DNA of 64,000 nt from Bacteroidota bacterium (GTDB lineage Bacteria > Bacteroidota > Bacteroidia > B-17B0 > Aurantibacillaceae), in NCBI GenBank assembly GCA_021156365.1, contig JAJNDK010000008.1, positions 1-64,000 on the forward strand, in the 5' to 3' direction. Below the pieces are notes generated by a model. It made no database searches and was not told the DNA's origin. It saw only the letters and a program-made list of their open reading frames with translations. Made by a program: the position numbers and the translations under genes. Below are positions 55,812-64,000 of this stretch, piece after piece (within the stretch, counting starts at the first letter, position 1; the number at the start of each line of letters is the position of its first letter).

Positions 55812-57065
55812 ATGAAAAAAACGCTACTCTTTGCCGCTCTGGCACTCACTACTTTAGCCACAAATGCCCAGGTGGTTAATGATTCCGTAACCCTTACTAC
55901 CAACGAAGTATGGTATCGTCTTTCTGACGGGAACGAAACCGCCCAGCCACGTAACAACTGGGATCTGGGACTGGAAACCAATTCATTCGGTGTTTCGGTT
56001 CTGTTCAACAACGCGGGTGGAAATGCAGTGTATGAAATACCGGGAGGAGCTCCTGCTGATTTTTTAACACTGGATACAACAGGTATCGGCACATGGACGC
56101 AGCTTTATAACAGCGATACTTCATGGAGCAATGGCGCACTGAACCACGCTTCTGCCACATACGGCTGGGGTGAATACAATGTGATCTCCCACAACGTGGA
56201 AGGATCCGTGGTATTTATCATTAAATACACGAATAATACCTACAAAAAATTTTTCATCGAAAAAGTAGACAATACTACTCCGGGTAATTATTTCTATTCG
56301 ATCATCTCTGCTAACCTTGATAACTCAGGTGGAGATACGGCAACAGTAGTAAAACAAGCCTACAATACCAAAAACTTCGTTTATTATTCATTCGTTACAC
56401 AAAGCATTATCGACCGCGAGCCGGTAAGCACTGACTGGGATCTGTTCTTTACAAAATACTACGGCGAAGTAATGGGACAAATGTATCCGCTTACCGGGAC
56501 CTTACATAACAAAGGCGTGACGATAGCACAGGCAGATGGTTTAGCTGATCCTGCCAATTATGTAGACTACACTGTTCATCCCTTCCTGACGGCGATCAAT
56601 ACCATCGGTAGCGACTGGAAATCCTTCAGTGGCAGCGCATACGTGATCGTGAATGACCGCGTGTATTTTGTACATGCAAAAGACAACCATATTTACAAAA
56701 TGATCTTCACTGGTTATACAGGTGGGGCTTTATCAAAATCCAATTTCTCAAAAGAAGACCTGGGAGCAGCAGTAGGCATTAACACGATCGACAATTCTGT
56801 TACATCCATGGCATTGTGCCCGAATCCTTCCAACGGAAGCAATGTAACACTGGTGTTCAGTGCTGAAACAATGAATGTGGCTCCGCTTGTTACCCTGATG
56901 GATATGCAGGGCAGAACGGTAAAACAATTCGCTGCCGAAACAGCTGTTGCCGGTGCACTGAACCAGGTAAACCTGGAGACAGGATCGATTGCTAACGGTA
57001 TTTACCTCGTAAGCCTGCAGATCAACGGAAGCATCATTACTAAAAAACTGATCATCAATAATTAA
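55812..57065 (+). CDS. HmuY-like protein with T9SS sorting domain
   Basis: 417 residues from the ATG at 55812 (MKKTLLFAALALTTLATNAQ signal peptide). The central region has the HmuY-like pattern: NNWDLGLETNSFGVSVLFNN, STDWDLFFTKYYGEVMGQMY, GSDWKSFSG, and HIYKMIFTGYTGG before the linker. A C-terminal type A sorting domain (ALCPNPSNGSNVTLVF ... NGIYLVSLQINGS, KKLIINN) indicates export by the type IX system and cell-surface attachment or release. HmuY proteins capture heme outside the cell and pass it to a TonB receptor. First gene of a four-gene operon with such a receptor. Heme as ligand is inferred. Confidence 0.82.
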   Translation: MKKTLLFAALALTTLATNAQVVNDSVTLTTNEVWYRLSDGNETAQPRNNWDLGLETNSFGVSVLFNNAGGNAVYEIPGGAPADFLTLDTTGIGTWTQLYNSDTSWSNGALNHASATYGWGEYNVISHNVEGSVVFIIKYTNNTYKKFFIEKVDNTTPGNYFYSIISANLDNSGGDTATVVKQAYNTKNFVYYSFVTQSIIDREPVSTDWDLFFTKYYGEVMGQMYPLTGTLHNKGVTIAQADGLADPANYVDYTVHPFLTAINTIGSDWKSFSGSAYVIVNDRVYFVHAKDNHIYKMIFTGYTGGALSKSNFSKEDLGAAVGINTIDNSVTSMALCPNPSNGSNVTLVFSAETMNVAPLVTLMDMQGRTVKQFAAETAVAGALNQVNLETGSIANGIYLVSLQINGSIITKKLIINN

Positions 57066-57073
57066 TTACAGCC

Positions 57074-58072
57074 ATGAAAAAAGTATTTATTTCCACATTG
57101 CTCATTTGCTCCATTGGCGCTTTTGCGCAAAAGCCGGCAGGCAAAGCTCCTGCTACAAAACAACCGGCTGCCAAAGCAGTAGTTGTAAGTGAAGAAGAGA
57201 AAGCTGCCACTGCAAAAAAAGCACAGGACCGTGAGGCTATTCTTTCACTCGCAGGCTGCCACACGGTAACATTCAAATTTGCCGAAACATTTTCGCCGAT
57301 CGCAGATTACAAATACCATGATCGTTATTTCGAATCGGGTACCGAATTCGTAGCGGTGATAGAGAACAGCGAAAACAAGATCGTATTGCAGCACCTGCTG
57401 GTAGTGAACGATAGTATGATCATCAAACACTGGCGCCAGGACTGGCTGTTCGAGAATACCGAACTGCTGAAATTCGTCAGCAACGATAAATGGGAAAAGA
57501 TCACCCTCAGCAAAGATCAGGTAAAAGGTCAGTGGACCCAAAAAGTAGGACAGGTGGATGATAGTCCGCGTTATGAAGGAACTGCTACCTGGGTACACGT
57601 AGACGGAAATCACTACTGGGAAAGTGTGGCGGATGCTCCGCTTCCAAGAAGAGAATACACCAAACGGAGCGACTACAATGTACTGAAGCGTGACAACAAG
57701 ATCATCCTTACCAAAGACGGAGGCTGGTTGCATGAGCAGGACAATCAGAAGCTCGTTCGTAAAGAAGGCAAGAAGGACAGCCTGCTCTGCTGGGAAAAAG
57801 GGATCGAGCGTTTTACCGACCTGCCGGAAGGAAAATGTATCGGTGCTATTAAATGGTGGGATGTAAACAAGAACTATTGGAACGATGTAAGAGCTGTATG
57901 GCAGAACCTGCAGTCTGAAAACACCGGTATTGCATTGGCCCTGATCGTAGACAACATGAAATTATACGAGGCCCTGTTCAAGCTGGGAGAACAACAAACC
58001 AAAGCAAACGCAGATTCTCCAAGCAATCAAAAGATCATTAAAGAAACGATCGTGAAATATTTTAAAGTATAA
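57074..58072 (+). CDS. DUF6607-like secreted protein
   Basis: 332 residues: signal peptide (1-17), Ala/Lys-rich segment (about 20-50), then a compact domain beginning DREAILSLAGCHTVTFKFAE with many Trp/Tyr residues (IIKHWRQDWLFENTELLKFV, GTATWVHVDGNHYWESVADA, YTKRSDYNVLKRDNKI) and ending in a helical tail. I believe this is the DUF6607 family, found next to HmuY-like and TonB-receptor genes in Bacteroidota; the family assignment is from memory. It lies 8 bp after the HmuY-like gene and 7 bp before the receptor gene. Role in uptake unknown; a periplasmic location is likely. Confidence 0.75.
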   Translation: MKKVFISTLLICSIGAFAQKPAGKAPATKQPAAKAVVVSEEEKAATAKKAQDREAILSLAGCHTVTFKFAETFSPIADYKYHDRYFESGTEFVAVIENSENKIVLQHLLVVNDSMIIKHWRQDWLFENTELLKFVSNDKWEKITLSKDQVKGQWTQKVGQVDDSPRYEGTATWVHVDGNHYWESVADAPLPRREYTKRSDYNVLKRDNKIILTKDGGWLHEQDNQKLVRKEGKKDSLLCWEKGIERFTDLPEGKCIGAIKWWDVNKNYWNDVRAVWQNLQSENTGIALALIVDNMKLYEALFKLGEQQTKANADSPSNQKIIKETIVKYFKV

Positions 58073-58079
58073 GAATTTT

Positions 58080-60347
58080 ATGAGGCAGCTGCTTTTCTTT
58101 GCCCTCTCTGTTTATTGCTTTGTTGCTGTTTCACAAACAACAGTTAAATGCTTATCGCCTTCGGACAGTTTAGGACTTCCGGGGGCGGTTGTGCATTTGG
58201 TAAAGGACGGAACGCTTGTGTACATGAATTCGACGGATCTGAATGGTGAAGTGGAGTATTATACACAGGCACCCTACATTCTAAAAGTAAAATGCCTGGG
58301 CTATACTACATTTATTGATACTATTACATCCAACCGGAAACGGATCACCGTAAACCTCACAGAAGATCTTAAGCAGCTGAAAGATGTAGTGGTGACTGCA
58401 CAGTATGCGCCTACCAGCGCCGACAATTCGATCTACAAGATCAAGATCATCGACTCCAAACGCATCGAAGAGCTGGCTGCCGTTAACCTGAAAGATGCAC
58501 TCAGTAATGAGCTCAATTTCCGTTTTTCACAGGATAATGCACTCAGCATATGTACGATGAGTATGCAGGGTGTTTCGGGACAGAACGTGAAGGTGATGAT
58601 CGATGGGGTCCCGATGATCGGACGGCAGGATGGTAACCTGGATCTTGCACAGATCAACCTTAACAATGTAGAGCGTATTGAAATTGTGGAAGGACCGATG
58701 GCTGTGAATTACGGAACAGATGCCCTCGCAGGTGTGGTAAATATAATCACCAAAAAACCAAAGAAAAACCGCCTGGAATCAGGTATTCAGACTTACTACG
58801 AATCGAATTACACCTACAATGCCAATCTCTATTTCTCCTTTCAGAAAAAAAATCACGGGATAAAGGTCAGCGGAGGAAGAAATTATTTTAACGGATGGAA
58901 GGCCAACGAAGCCTTTTACCTGTTCCCTGAAAAAACTCCGGCAGATACCAGCCGTTTCAAAAACTGGAAACCACGCGAACAATATTTTACCAGCCTGGAT
59001 TACACCTTTTCCAAAAAAAGGGTTGATATCGCTTATAAAGGATCTTATTTCAATGAGCTGATCCTGAGCCGGGGATTTCCGGTAGCTCCTTACTACGAAT
59101 CAGCTTTCGACGATCATTTCCGTACGAACAGGATCGATAATTCGGTGAGCACAAATGTGAAATTTAAAAAGCATCTTTCTTTCAACAACATATTGGGCTA
59201 CAACTATTACGAGCGGAGAAAAAACACGTATTACAAAGATCTTACCAACCTGAAGGAAACACAGGGTGATGTATCGATGCAGGATACCAGCATGTTTACA
59301 CTGATGATGGCTCGTGGCTCTTTCATTTCTTCCAAACCGTTCAGCGAGCTAAAGGACAGCGTGGAGAAACACCATTATTTCAATTACGAAGCAGGTTATG
59401 ACCTTAACTATGAAAGTGCATTCGGTAAGCGCATCGAGAACAAAAAACAATACATCAGTGACCTGGCAGCTTATGCAAGCGCCGAAATTCAGCCGGTAAA
59501 AAATTTCGTGATCCGCCCGGGTGTTCGTTATGCCTATAACAGTGTGTACCAGGCTCCCCTCACTCCTTCCCTGCACCTGAAATACAATACCGAGAGCTGG
59601 ATCTTCAGAGGCTCCTATGCAAGAGGATTCAGAGCACCCACCTTAAAAGAGCTGTATTTTGACTTTGTGGACATCAACCATAATATTACCGGAAATACCG
59701 GCTTAAAAGCAGAAACATCCAATAATTATATTGTTTCGGTGAAATACAAAAAGGAAAAAGATAAAAAGAACATGTGGATAGAGAACAGTTATTTCTACAA
59801 TAACATCTCCAATCTTATTACTTTAGGGATCAACAGCGGTACTCAATATACCTATATCAATATCGGCAGGTACATAACATACGGAACCTCACTGAATGCG
59901 AATTATAAATACAAATCACTTACCGTATCGGCCGGCGGATCCTATACTGCACGATACAACCAGCTGAGTGCTGAGTTCGCTGATGTGGCCACTTATAATT
60001 ATTCACCGGAAGCAAGAGGATCTGCCCAATACGAATTCGAAAAAATAAAATCCTCCGTCAACGTGTTTTACAAATATACAGGCAAACTGCCGGGTGTAGC
60101 GCTGTCTGCCAGCAACGAACCTTACCAGACCTTTATATCCGACTACCATACCCTGGATGCAAATTTTTCCACCCGCTTCTTCAAAAAGAAATTTACCGTA
60201 ACCATCGGCTCGAAAAACATCCTGAATGTAACCAACCTGCTTGCCAGCTCAAGCGGTGGAGGTACTCACAGTTCCGGAGGCTTCTCTACCCCTATTGCCA
60301 TGGGGCGTACTTATTTTTTAAAACTGGATTATGTCTTCAGCAAATAA
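58080..60347 (+). CDS. TonB-dependent outer-membrane receptor (heme/siderophore type)
   Basis: 755 residues: signal peptide (1-18), a carboxypeptidase-regulatory-like domain (about 20-105), plug domain (about 115-235; LKDVVVTAQY, GQNVKVMIDGVPMIGRQDGN, IEIVEGPMAVNYGTDALAGV), and a 22-strand barrel (about 240-755; GSYARGFRAPTLKELYFDFV, ending FLKLDYVFSK). The FRAP and plug motifs are those of siderophore/heme receptors rather than SusC. Energised by TonB-ExbBD, it would import the ligand delivered by the HmuY-like partners encoded on either side. Its 3' end overlaps the next gene by 17 bp. Confidence 0.93.
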   Translation: MRQLLFFALSVYCFVAVSQTTVKCLSPSDSLGLPGAVVHLVKDGTLVYMNSTDLNGEVEYYTQAPYILKVKCLGYTTFIDTITSNRKRITVNLTEDLKQLKDVVVTAQYAPTSADNSIYKIKIIDSKRIEELAAVNLKDALSNELNFRFSQDNALSICTMSMQGVSGQNVKVMIDGVPMIGRQDGNLDLAQINLNNVERIEIVEGPMAVNYGTDALAGVVNIITKKPKKNRLESGIQTYYESNYTYNANLYFSFQKKNHGIKVSGGRNYFNGWKANEAFYLFPEKTPADTSRFKNWKPREQYFTSLDYTFSKKRVDIAYKGSYFNELILSRGFPVAPYYESAFDDHFRTNRIDNSVSTNVKFKKHLSFNNILGYNYYERRKNTYYKDLTNLKETQGDVSMQDTSMFTLMMARGSFISSKPFSELKDSVEKHHYFNYEAGYDLNYESAFGKRIENKKQYISDLAAYASAEIQPVKNFVIRPGVRYAYNSVYQAPLTPSLHLKYNTESWIFRGSYARGFRAPTLKELYFDFVDINHNITGNTGLKAETSNNYIVSVKYKKEKDKKNMWIENSYFYNNISNLITLGINSGTQYTYINIGRYITYGTSLNANYKYKSLTVSAGGSYTARYNQLSAEFADVATYNYSPEARGSAQYEFEKIKSSVNVFYKYTGKLPGVALSASNEPYQTFISDYHTLDANFSTRFFKKKFTVTIGSKNILNVTNLLASSSGGGTHSSGGFSTPIAMGRTYFLKLDYVFSK

Positions 60348-61332
60348 ACTCTTTTTCATACTCAGTGTTGTTCTTTTCTTTTCCTGCAGAAAGGAAGAGC
60401 TGCCCATTAAACCTCATAACAGCGGTGGCGGGGACAATGAGTATCCCGTAGTCACTTCGCAGGTAGATATGGGCAATGATTACAAAACACAGATCTATTA
60501 TTCACTTCCCGGCAACAACATTGTGGCCACGCATATCAAAACAGACTGGGACCTTGCTTTTGAAAGCGCTACCGGTGGCTATCACATCAAGCTGAATTCG
60601 GCCAAATGGATGGCGTGTTATCGCACTACGAAAACGGATTTTGCCACTGTGACTGCTGTTTCAGACACTACAGGACATACAAATACTGTGCTCTATGATG
60701 TGCCCAGCGGAAACCTGGACAGCACTGCGGTGAACGACTGGCAATCGCATTCTTTTGTGTATATCGTCAATCGGGGGTTCACGCCTGCGGGATCGACGAT
60801 CGGCTATAAAAAAGTACAGTTCCTTTCGGCCGATGCAAACAGCTACACCTTTAAATATGCAAGCCTGAACGGAAGCAATGAACAGACAGTTACCGTAAAC
60901 AGGCAAACCGCAAAGAATTTCACCTGCTTCTCGATGAATACGAATGCAGTGGCCAACAATATAGAGCCCGACCGTGAAAATTACGATCTTCTTTTTGGGC
61001 AGTTTACACATATCTATCCTGACGGAATGCCTTATCTTGTTGTGGGTATGCTTACCAATCCGCACAAAGTACGCTCGGCACGCTTCACGGATATGGATTT
61101 TGCAAATATCCAATTATCCGATACGATCAGTCATCCACTGGTTTCAAACATCAATAACATTGGTTTTGACTGGAAGACCTTCAACCTGACGACCGGCGTA
61201 TATACGGTGGATCCGACCTTTTCTTATATTATTAAAACTGTGGATGGCTCTTATTACAAGCTTCACTTTATCGGTTTCTATAGTACCACAGGACTCAAAG
61301 GGTCTCCGAAATTTGAATTTCAAAAGCTGTAA
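60331..61332 (+). CDS. HmuY-like lipoprotein
   Basis: 333 residues: lipobox (FILSVVLFFSC, Cys19), then the HmuY-like domain: TSQVDMGNDYKTQIYYSLPG, TDWDLAFESATGGYHIKLNS, then a long middle, NNIGFDWKTFNLTTGVY and the closing strands SYIIKTVDGSYYKLHFIGFY. HmuY proteins are outer-membrane lipoproteins binding heme and handing it to the HmuR TonB receptor. The axial histidines of Porphyromonas HmuY cannot be assigned by eye here. The gene overlaps the receptor gene by 17 bp, so co-translation is likely. Confidence 0.85.
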   Translation: MSSANKLFFILSVVLFFSCRKEELPIKPHNSGGGDNEYPVVTSQVDMGNDYKTQIYYSLPGNNIVATHIKTDWDLAFESATGGYHIKLNSAKWMACYRTTKTDFATVTAVSDTTGHTNTVLYDVPSGNLDSTAVNDWQSHSFVYIVNRGFTPAGSTIGYKKVQFLSADANSYTFKYASLNGSNEQTVTVNRQTAKNFTCFSMNTNAVANNIEPDRENYDLLFGQFTHIYPDGMPYLVVGMLTNPHKVRSARFTDMDFANIQLSDTISHPLVSNINNIGFDWKTFNLTTGVYTVDPTFSYIIKTVDGSYYKLHFIGFYSTTGLKGSPKFEFQKL

Positions 61333-61359
61333 GTACTGGCAGCGCATCAGTCTGAAGAC

Positions 61360-61433
61360 AGCCGCAGATTTTCACAGATTTCGTAGATGCCGCCCTTAGC
61401 AAAAATCCGCGTAATCTGCGAAAATCTGCGGCT
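61360..61433. repeat. 21-bp inverted repeat of the intergenic repeat family
   Basis: Arms 61360-61380 (AGCCGCAGATTTTCACAGATT) and 61413-61433 pair with one mismatch around a 32-nt loop. Sequence blocks match the dispersed element at 49311-49380 (GCGTAATCTGCGG). It lies just after the heme-uptake operon and could end or protect its transcript, although no T-run follows. Confidence 0.6.
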
Positions 61434-61594
61434 CCACCTGTAACAAGCTGTTTTTTTTACTTGCACAAATCAACGAATCCATTGCACAAATCAATGAATT
61501 GTCTTTTCTAAATCAGTTAAGCCGGAAACCTTTTGATCCGTCTTCCTGTATTATAGTTATATTAGATTTATATTATTAATATAAAACATTCATT

Positions 61595-62557
61595 ATGAAA
61601 TCCAGATCATACATTTTTGCAATAGCTTCCCTAAGCGTTCTCTTGTTTACCCAATGTAAAAAAGAAAAGAACGAAGCTCCTGCTCCCACTAATCCTACTA
61701 CGCCTGCAGCAACCGGCCCCGCTAACCTGGCTGAGCTCTTTGTTCAGAACGGCGTGCAGGTGCAGTCTGCGCAGATCAATGCTTCTGCCGGGCAGAATTT
61801 TACGGTAGGTGGAGCGAAAGTAACTATTCCTTCCGATGCATTCGTGGATGCATCTGGTACACTTGTAACAGGTACCGTAAACGTGATCCTGAAAGGGGTT
61901 TTCACTAAAAAAGAGATCATTCTTTCCGGGGCGCCGGCCAATGCACAGGGCAGGCTTATCGCCACCAAAGGCTGTGTAAAAGTAAGTGTTTCACAAAACA
62001 CCCAGACCTTACGCGTATCTCCCAATGCAAATGTGTTTGTGGATGTTCCGGAGCCGGGAATCACTCCTTTGAACAACATTAAAAAATTCTATGCTACGGC
62101 GCTCTCCATTACCGATACTTCGAAAGTATGGAAAGCCGGACCGGATACCAATGCGATAAGCCCTGTGTTCAACAGCACCGATCAGAAATACTATTACCAT
62201 GCGCGCCTGGATTCTGCGGTATGGCTCAATACGGGTTATGCATGGGATACAGTGGCTCCAAAAACCACCGTTACAGTTACACTTGGCAATACGTTTGATG
62301 CAACAAGCGGTGCAGTTTATATCTCACTGAACGGATCTACAACGGTAGGTGCATTGTATCATCTTGGACAGGGTGTTTACTCTATCTCCAATATCCCGAT
62401 TGGCAAAAATGTGGTCCTCGTGGCCCTGGGTGTCAAAAACGGAACTTATTATTATGCTTCATCAGCCACCGTCATCACTGCCAATCATTCTCAAACTCTG
62501 ACGCCGCAGACCAGCACACTGAGCGCTATAGAAAGCCAGCTTCTCTTACTCCCCTGA
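61595..62557 (+). CDS. Lipoprotein with ZU5-like domain
   Basis: 320 residues: lipobox LSVLLFTQC (Cys about 21), Thr/Pro/Ala-rich linker (about 25-45), then a domain with VGGAKVTIPSDAFVDASGTL and VTGTVNVILKGVFTKKEIIL, which follows the pattern of ZU5-like domains in Bacteroidota lipoproteins (GG.V.IP..AF....G....G.V.V.......), and a second beta-rich domain (about 215-310). Expected in the outer membrane, possibly surface exposed. Single gene ending in a strong terminator. Function unknown. Confidence 0.8.
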   Translation: MKSRSYIFAIASLSVLLFTQCKKEKNEAPAPTNPTTPAATGPANLAELFVQNGVQVQSAQINASAGQNFTVGGAKVTIPSDAFVDASGTLVTGTVNVILKGVFTKKEIILSGAPANAQGRLIATKGCVKVSVSQNTQTLRVSPNANVFVDVPEPGITPLNNIKKFYATALSITDTSKVWKAGPDTNAISPVFNSTDQKYYYHARLDSAVWLNTGYAWDTVAPKTTVTVTLGNTFDATSGAVYISLNGSTTVGALYHLGQGVYSISNIPIGKNVVLVALGVKNGTYYYASSATVITANHSQTLTPQTSTLSAIESQLLLLP

Positions 62558-62577
62558 TGTTATTTATAGTATATCTC

Positions 62578-62610
62578 AAAAAGGCTGTTCCCTATGAACG
62601 GCCTTTTTTT
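62578..62610 (+). terminator. Rho-independent terminator after the ZU5-like lipoprotein
   Basis: AAAAAGGCTGTTC, a 5-nt loop and GAACGGCCTTTTTTT form a long stem with one G-U pair and end in seven T, 21 bp past the stop. Confidence 0.88.
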
Positions 62611-62625
62611 ATATCTTTAGTGCGT

Positions 62626-64000
62626 ATGGTTTCGCGAACGTATCCTTTAAATACATTCTTTTTCAGCTGCTGCCTTGTGATCGGATTGTTCGCAGGGGTT
62701 TCCTGTTCCAACGAAAGAACAAAGGAACCGGCAGCTGTTTTTCAGAATACAATCATCCCATCCCCGGATATTGAAGAGATCCTGAAAGACACCACAGCTG
62801 TAAATCCACAGGTAGACAGCCTGAAGAAAGCTTTTTTCAGGGTTAATGATTCCACGCGTATCGACATCCTGGCGCAGCTTTCCGAAAACTGGCGCGATTT
62901 CTCTTATCCGCTGGCACAGGAAATTTTGCTGCAAAGTAAAAAGAACAAGGATGCTTATGCCGAAGCGCTGGCCTATTGCAAATACGGGATCTATTATTAC
63001 AGAGCTTATAAGCTGGACTCGGCCAATTACTTCTTCGATAAAGCGTTGGAGCTGGGCAAAAAAAACAAGCTCGAGCTGATCAATGCGGAAGCCAGCGGCT
63101 GGAAAGGTGAAGCCGAGCGCCGAGCAGGCCACACAGAGAAAAGTCTTGAGCTACAAAATGAGGCACTGCAGATAGCCCAACGGATAAAAGCAGAAAAAAT
63201 ACAGGCCTTTATTTATATGTCGAAAGGAGAAGCCTTCCGGAGCCATAATGAATATGAACAGGCTTATGACTGTTATAACAAGTGTATTGCCATTTCGCAA
63301 AAAATAAACGACAGCTATAAGATCATCATCTGCTACAATGGTATCGGCGACATAAACCGGGTAAAAGGCGATTATGTAAAGTCCCTGGACTATTTCAACC
63401 AGTCGATGGAGCTGGCTAAAAAGAACGGGCACAAACGTCCGCTGGCATATATCCTCAACACCATGGGTGATGTGTACAATGCACAGAAGGAGTTTTCAAA
63501 AGCACTATCCTACTATAAAGAAGCCATTAAGATAGCCGAAGAGATCGAAGACCGGATGCGCATGTCCGGCATCTACAACAGCATGGGGAGCACATATCAC
63601 TTGTCGGGCGATAATGATATGGCGTTTGAGTGTTTCAAACGTTCCATCAAATTATCGGAAGAGATCGGCAATACGGATAACCTCGCATTTGCATACAACG
63701 GCCTGGGTATTCTCCGTGAAGATGAAAAGAAATACCGGGAGGCATTGGACTATTTCCTTAAATCTTACGGGCTGGCGAAAGAATCAGGCAATGCAGGGCT
63801 GATGTGTGGCGACCTGCGTGACATCGGCGAATGTTATTATGAGCTGAAGGACTATGCAAAAGCAAAAGAAGCTGCGCAGGAAGGATTGGAAACAGCCAAA
63901 GAAGCGCAGCTTATGGAAGTGATCAAATCCACTTCGTTCCTGCTATACAAGATCAACTCCGAGCTGCACCGGTCGGACGATGCGCTGAAAATGCTTTCGC
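62626..64000 (+). CDS. TPR-repeat lipoprotein (partial, C-terminus beyond right edge)
   Basis: At least 458 codons from the ATG at 62626, open to the right edge. A lipobox (CLVIGLFAGVSCSNERT, Cys about 27) is followed by a helical region and at least seven TPR units (about 110-458; SLDYFNQSMELAKKNGHKRP, ALSYYKEAIKIAEEIEDRMR, ALDYFLKSYGLAKESGNAGL). TPR proteins with this layout often end in a membrane helix and a histidine-kinase or DNA-binding output domain, as the kinase at 38207 does, but a lipobox would be unusual for a kinase; the missing part decides. Starts 16 bp after the terminator. Confidence 0.88.
   Translation, partial: MVSRTYPLNTFFFSCCLVIGLFAGVSCSNERTKEPAAVFQNTIIPSPDIEEILKDTTAVNPQVDSLKKAFFRVNDSTRIDILAQLSENWRDFSYPLAQEILLQSKKNKDAYAEALAYCKYGIYYYRAYKLDSANYFFDKALELGKKNKLELINAEASGWKGEAERRAGHTEKSLELQNEALQIAQRIKAEKIQAFIYMSKGEAFRSHNEYEQAYDCYNKCIAISQKINDSYKIIICYNGIGDINRVKGDYVKSLDYFNQSMELAKKNGHKRPLAYILNTMGDVYNAQKEFSKALSYYKEAIKIAEEIEDRMRMSGIYNSMGSTYHLSGDNDMAFECFKRSIKLSEEIGNTDNLAFAYNGLGILREDEKKYREALDYFLKSYGLAKESGNAGLMCGDLRDIGECYYELKDYAKAKEAAQEGLETAKEAQLMEVIKSTSFLLYKINSELHRSDDALKMLS

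Overview
The window comes from a Bacteroidota (Bacteroidetes) chromosome. Evidence: two type IX secretion (T9SS) C-terminal sorting domains plus a third probable one, SprB-type adhesin repeats, an HmuY/TonB-receptor heme-type operon, giant YD/RHS proteins of the Bacteroidota kind, LytTR and TPR-histidine-kinase signalling, TAnnTTTG-like promoter boxes and AT-rich leaders without strong Shine-Dalgarno sequences. The exact family cannot be told from the sequence. No rRNA, tRNA, CRISPR array, transposase or phage gene was recognised.

Layout. (1) Positions 1-27979, minus strand: one very compact run of eight genes (gaps of 0-52 bp, several stop/start overlaps). In transcription order they are a 1982-residue repeat adhesin, an OmpH/Skp-type chaperone, a lipoprotein, a 1937-residue YD/RHS-type shell protein, a small secreted protein, a beta-helix/PKD protein ending in a YD-like tail, a small LolA-like secreted protein, and an RHS protein of at least 3693 residues that runs off the left edge just after the RHS core motif. 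The RHS protein carries about 900 residues of Ycf48/BNR-type propeller repeats between two YD segments. (2) 28427-35800, plus strand, divergent from (1): a NarL-type response regulator followed by a type II secretion/type IV pilus-like set: GspE/PilB ATPase, secretin, GspL/PilM-N-like, GspM/PilO-like, a domain-repeat lipoprotein and a GspC/PilP-like protein. No platform protein, pseudopilin or prepilin peptidase is present. (3) 35837-38011, minus: sirtuin, FMN reductase and a membrane protein. (4) 38207-45911, plus: TPR histidine kinase, LytTR regulator and a mosaic T9SS adhesin. (5) 46162-54995: a coiled-coil/beta-barrel protein, an alpha/beta hydrolase, a Trp-rich small secreted protein, an outer-membrane barrel, a T9SS beta-helix protein flanked by a direct repeat of the neighbouring peptidase 3' end, a DPP IV peptidase and a GNAT acetyltransferase. 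(6) 55055-61332, plus: smpB, then a heme-uptake-like operon (T9SS-tagged HmuY-like protein, DUF6607-like protein, TonB receptor, HmuY-like lipoprotein). (7) 61595-64000, plus: two lipoprotein genes, the last (TPR) cut by the right edge.

The best candidate for an undescribed system is the divergent pair (1)+(2). It joins a partial T2SS/T4P-like envelope apparatus with its own response regulator to a roughly 28-kb operon of giant surface proteins that lack T9SS sorting domains and have their own Skp-type chaperone. The idea that the apparatus exports or displays those proteins is inference from gene context, not something the sequence proves.
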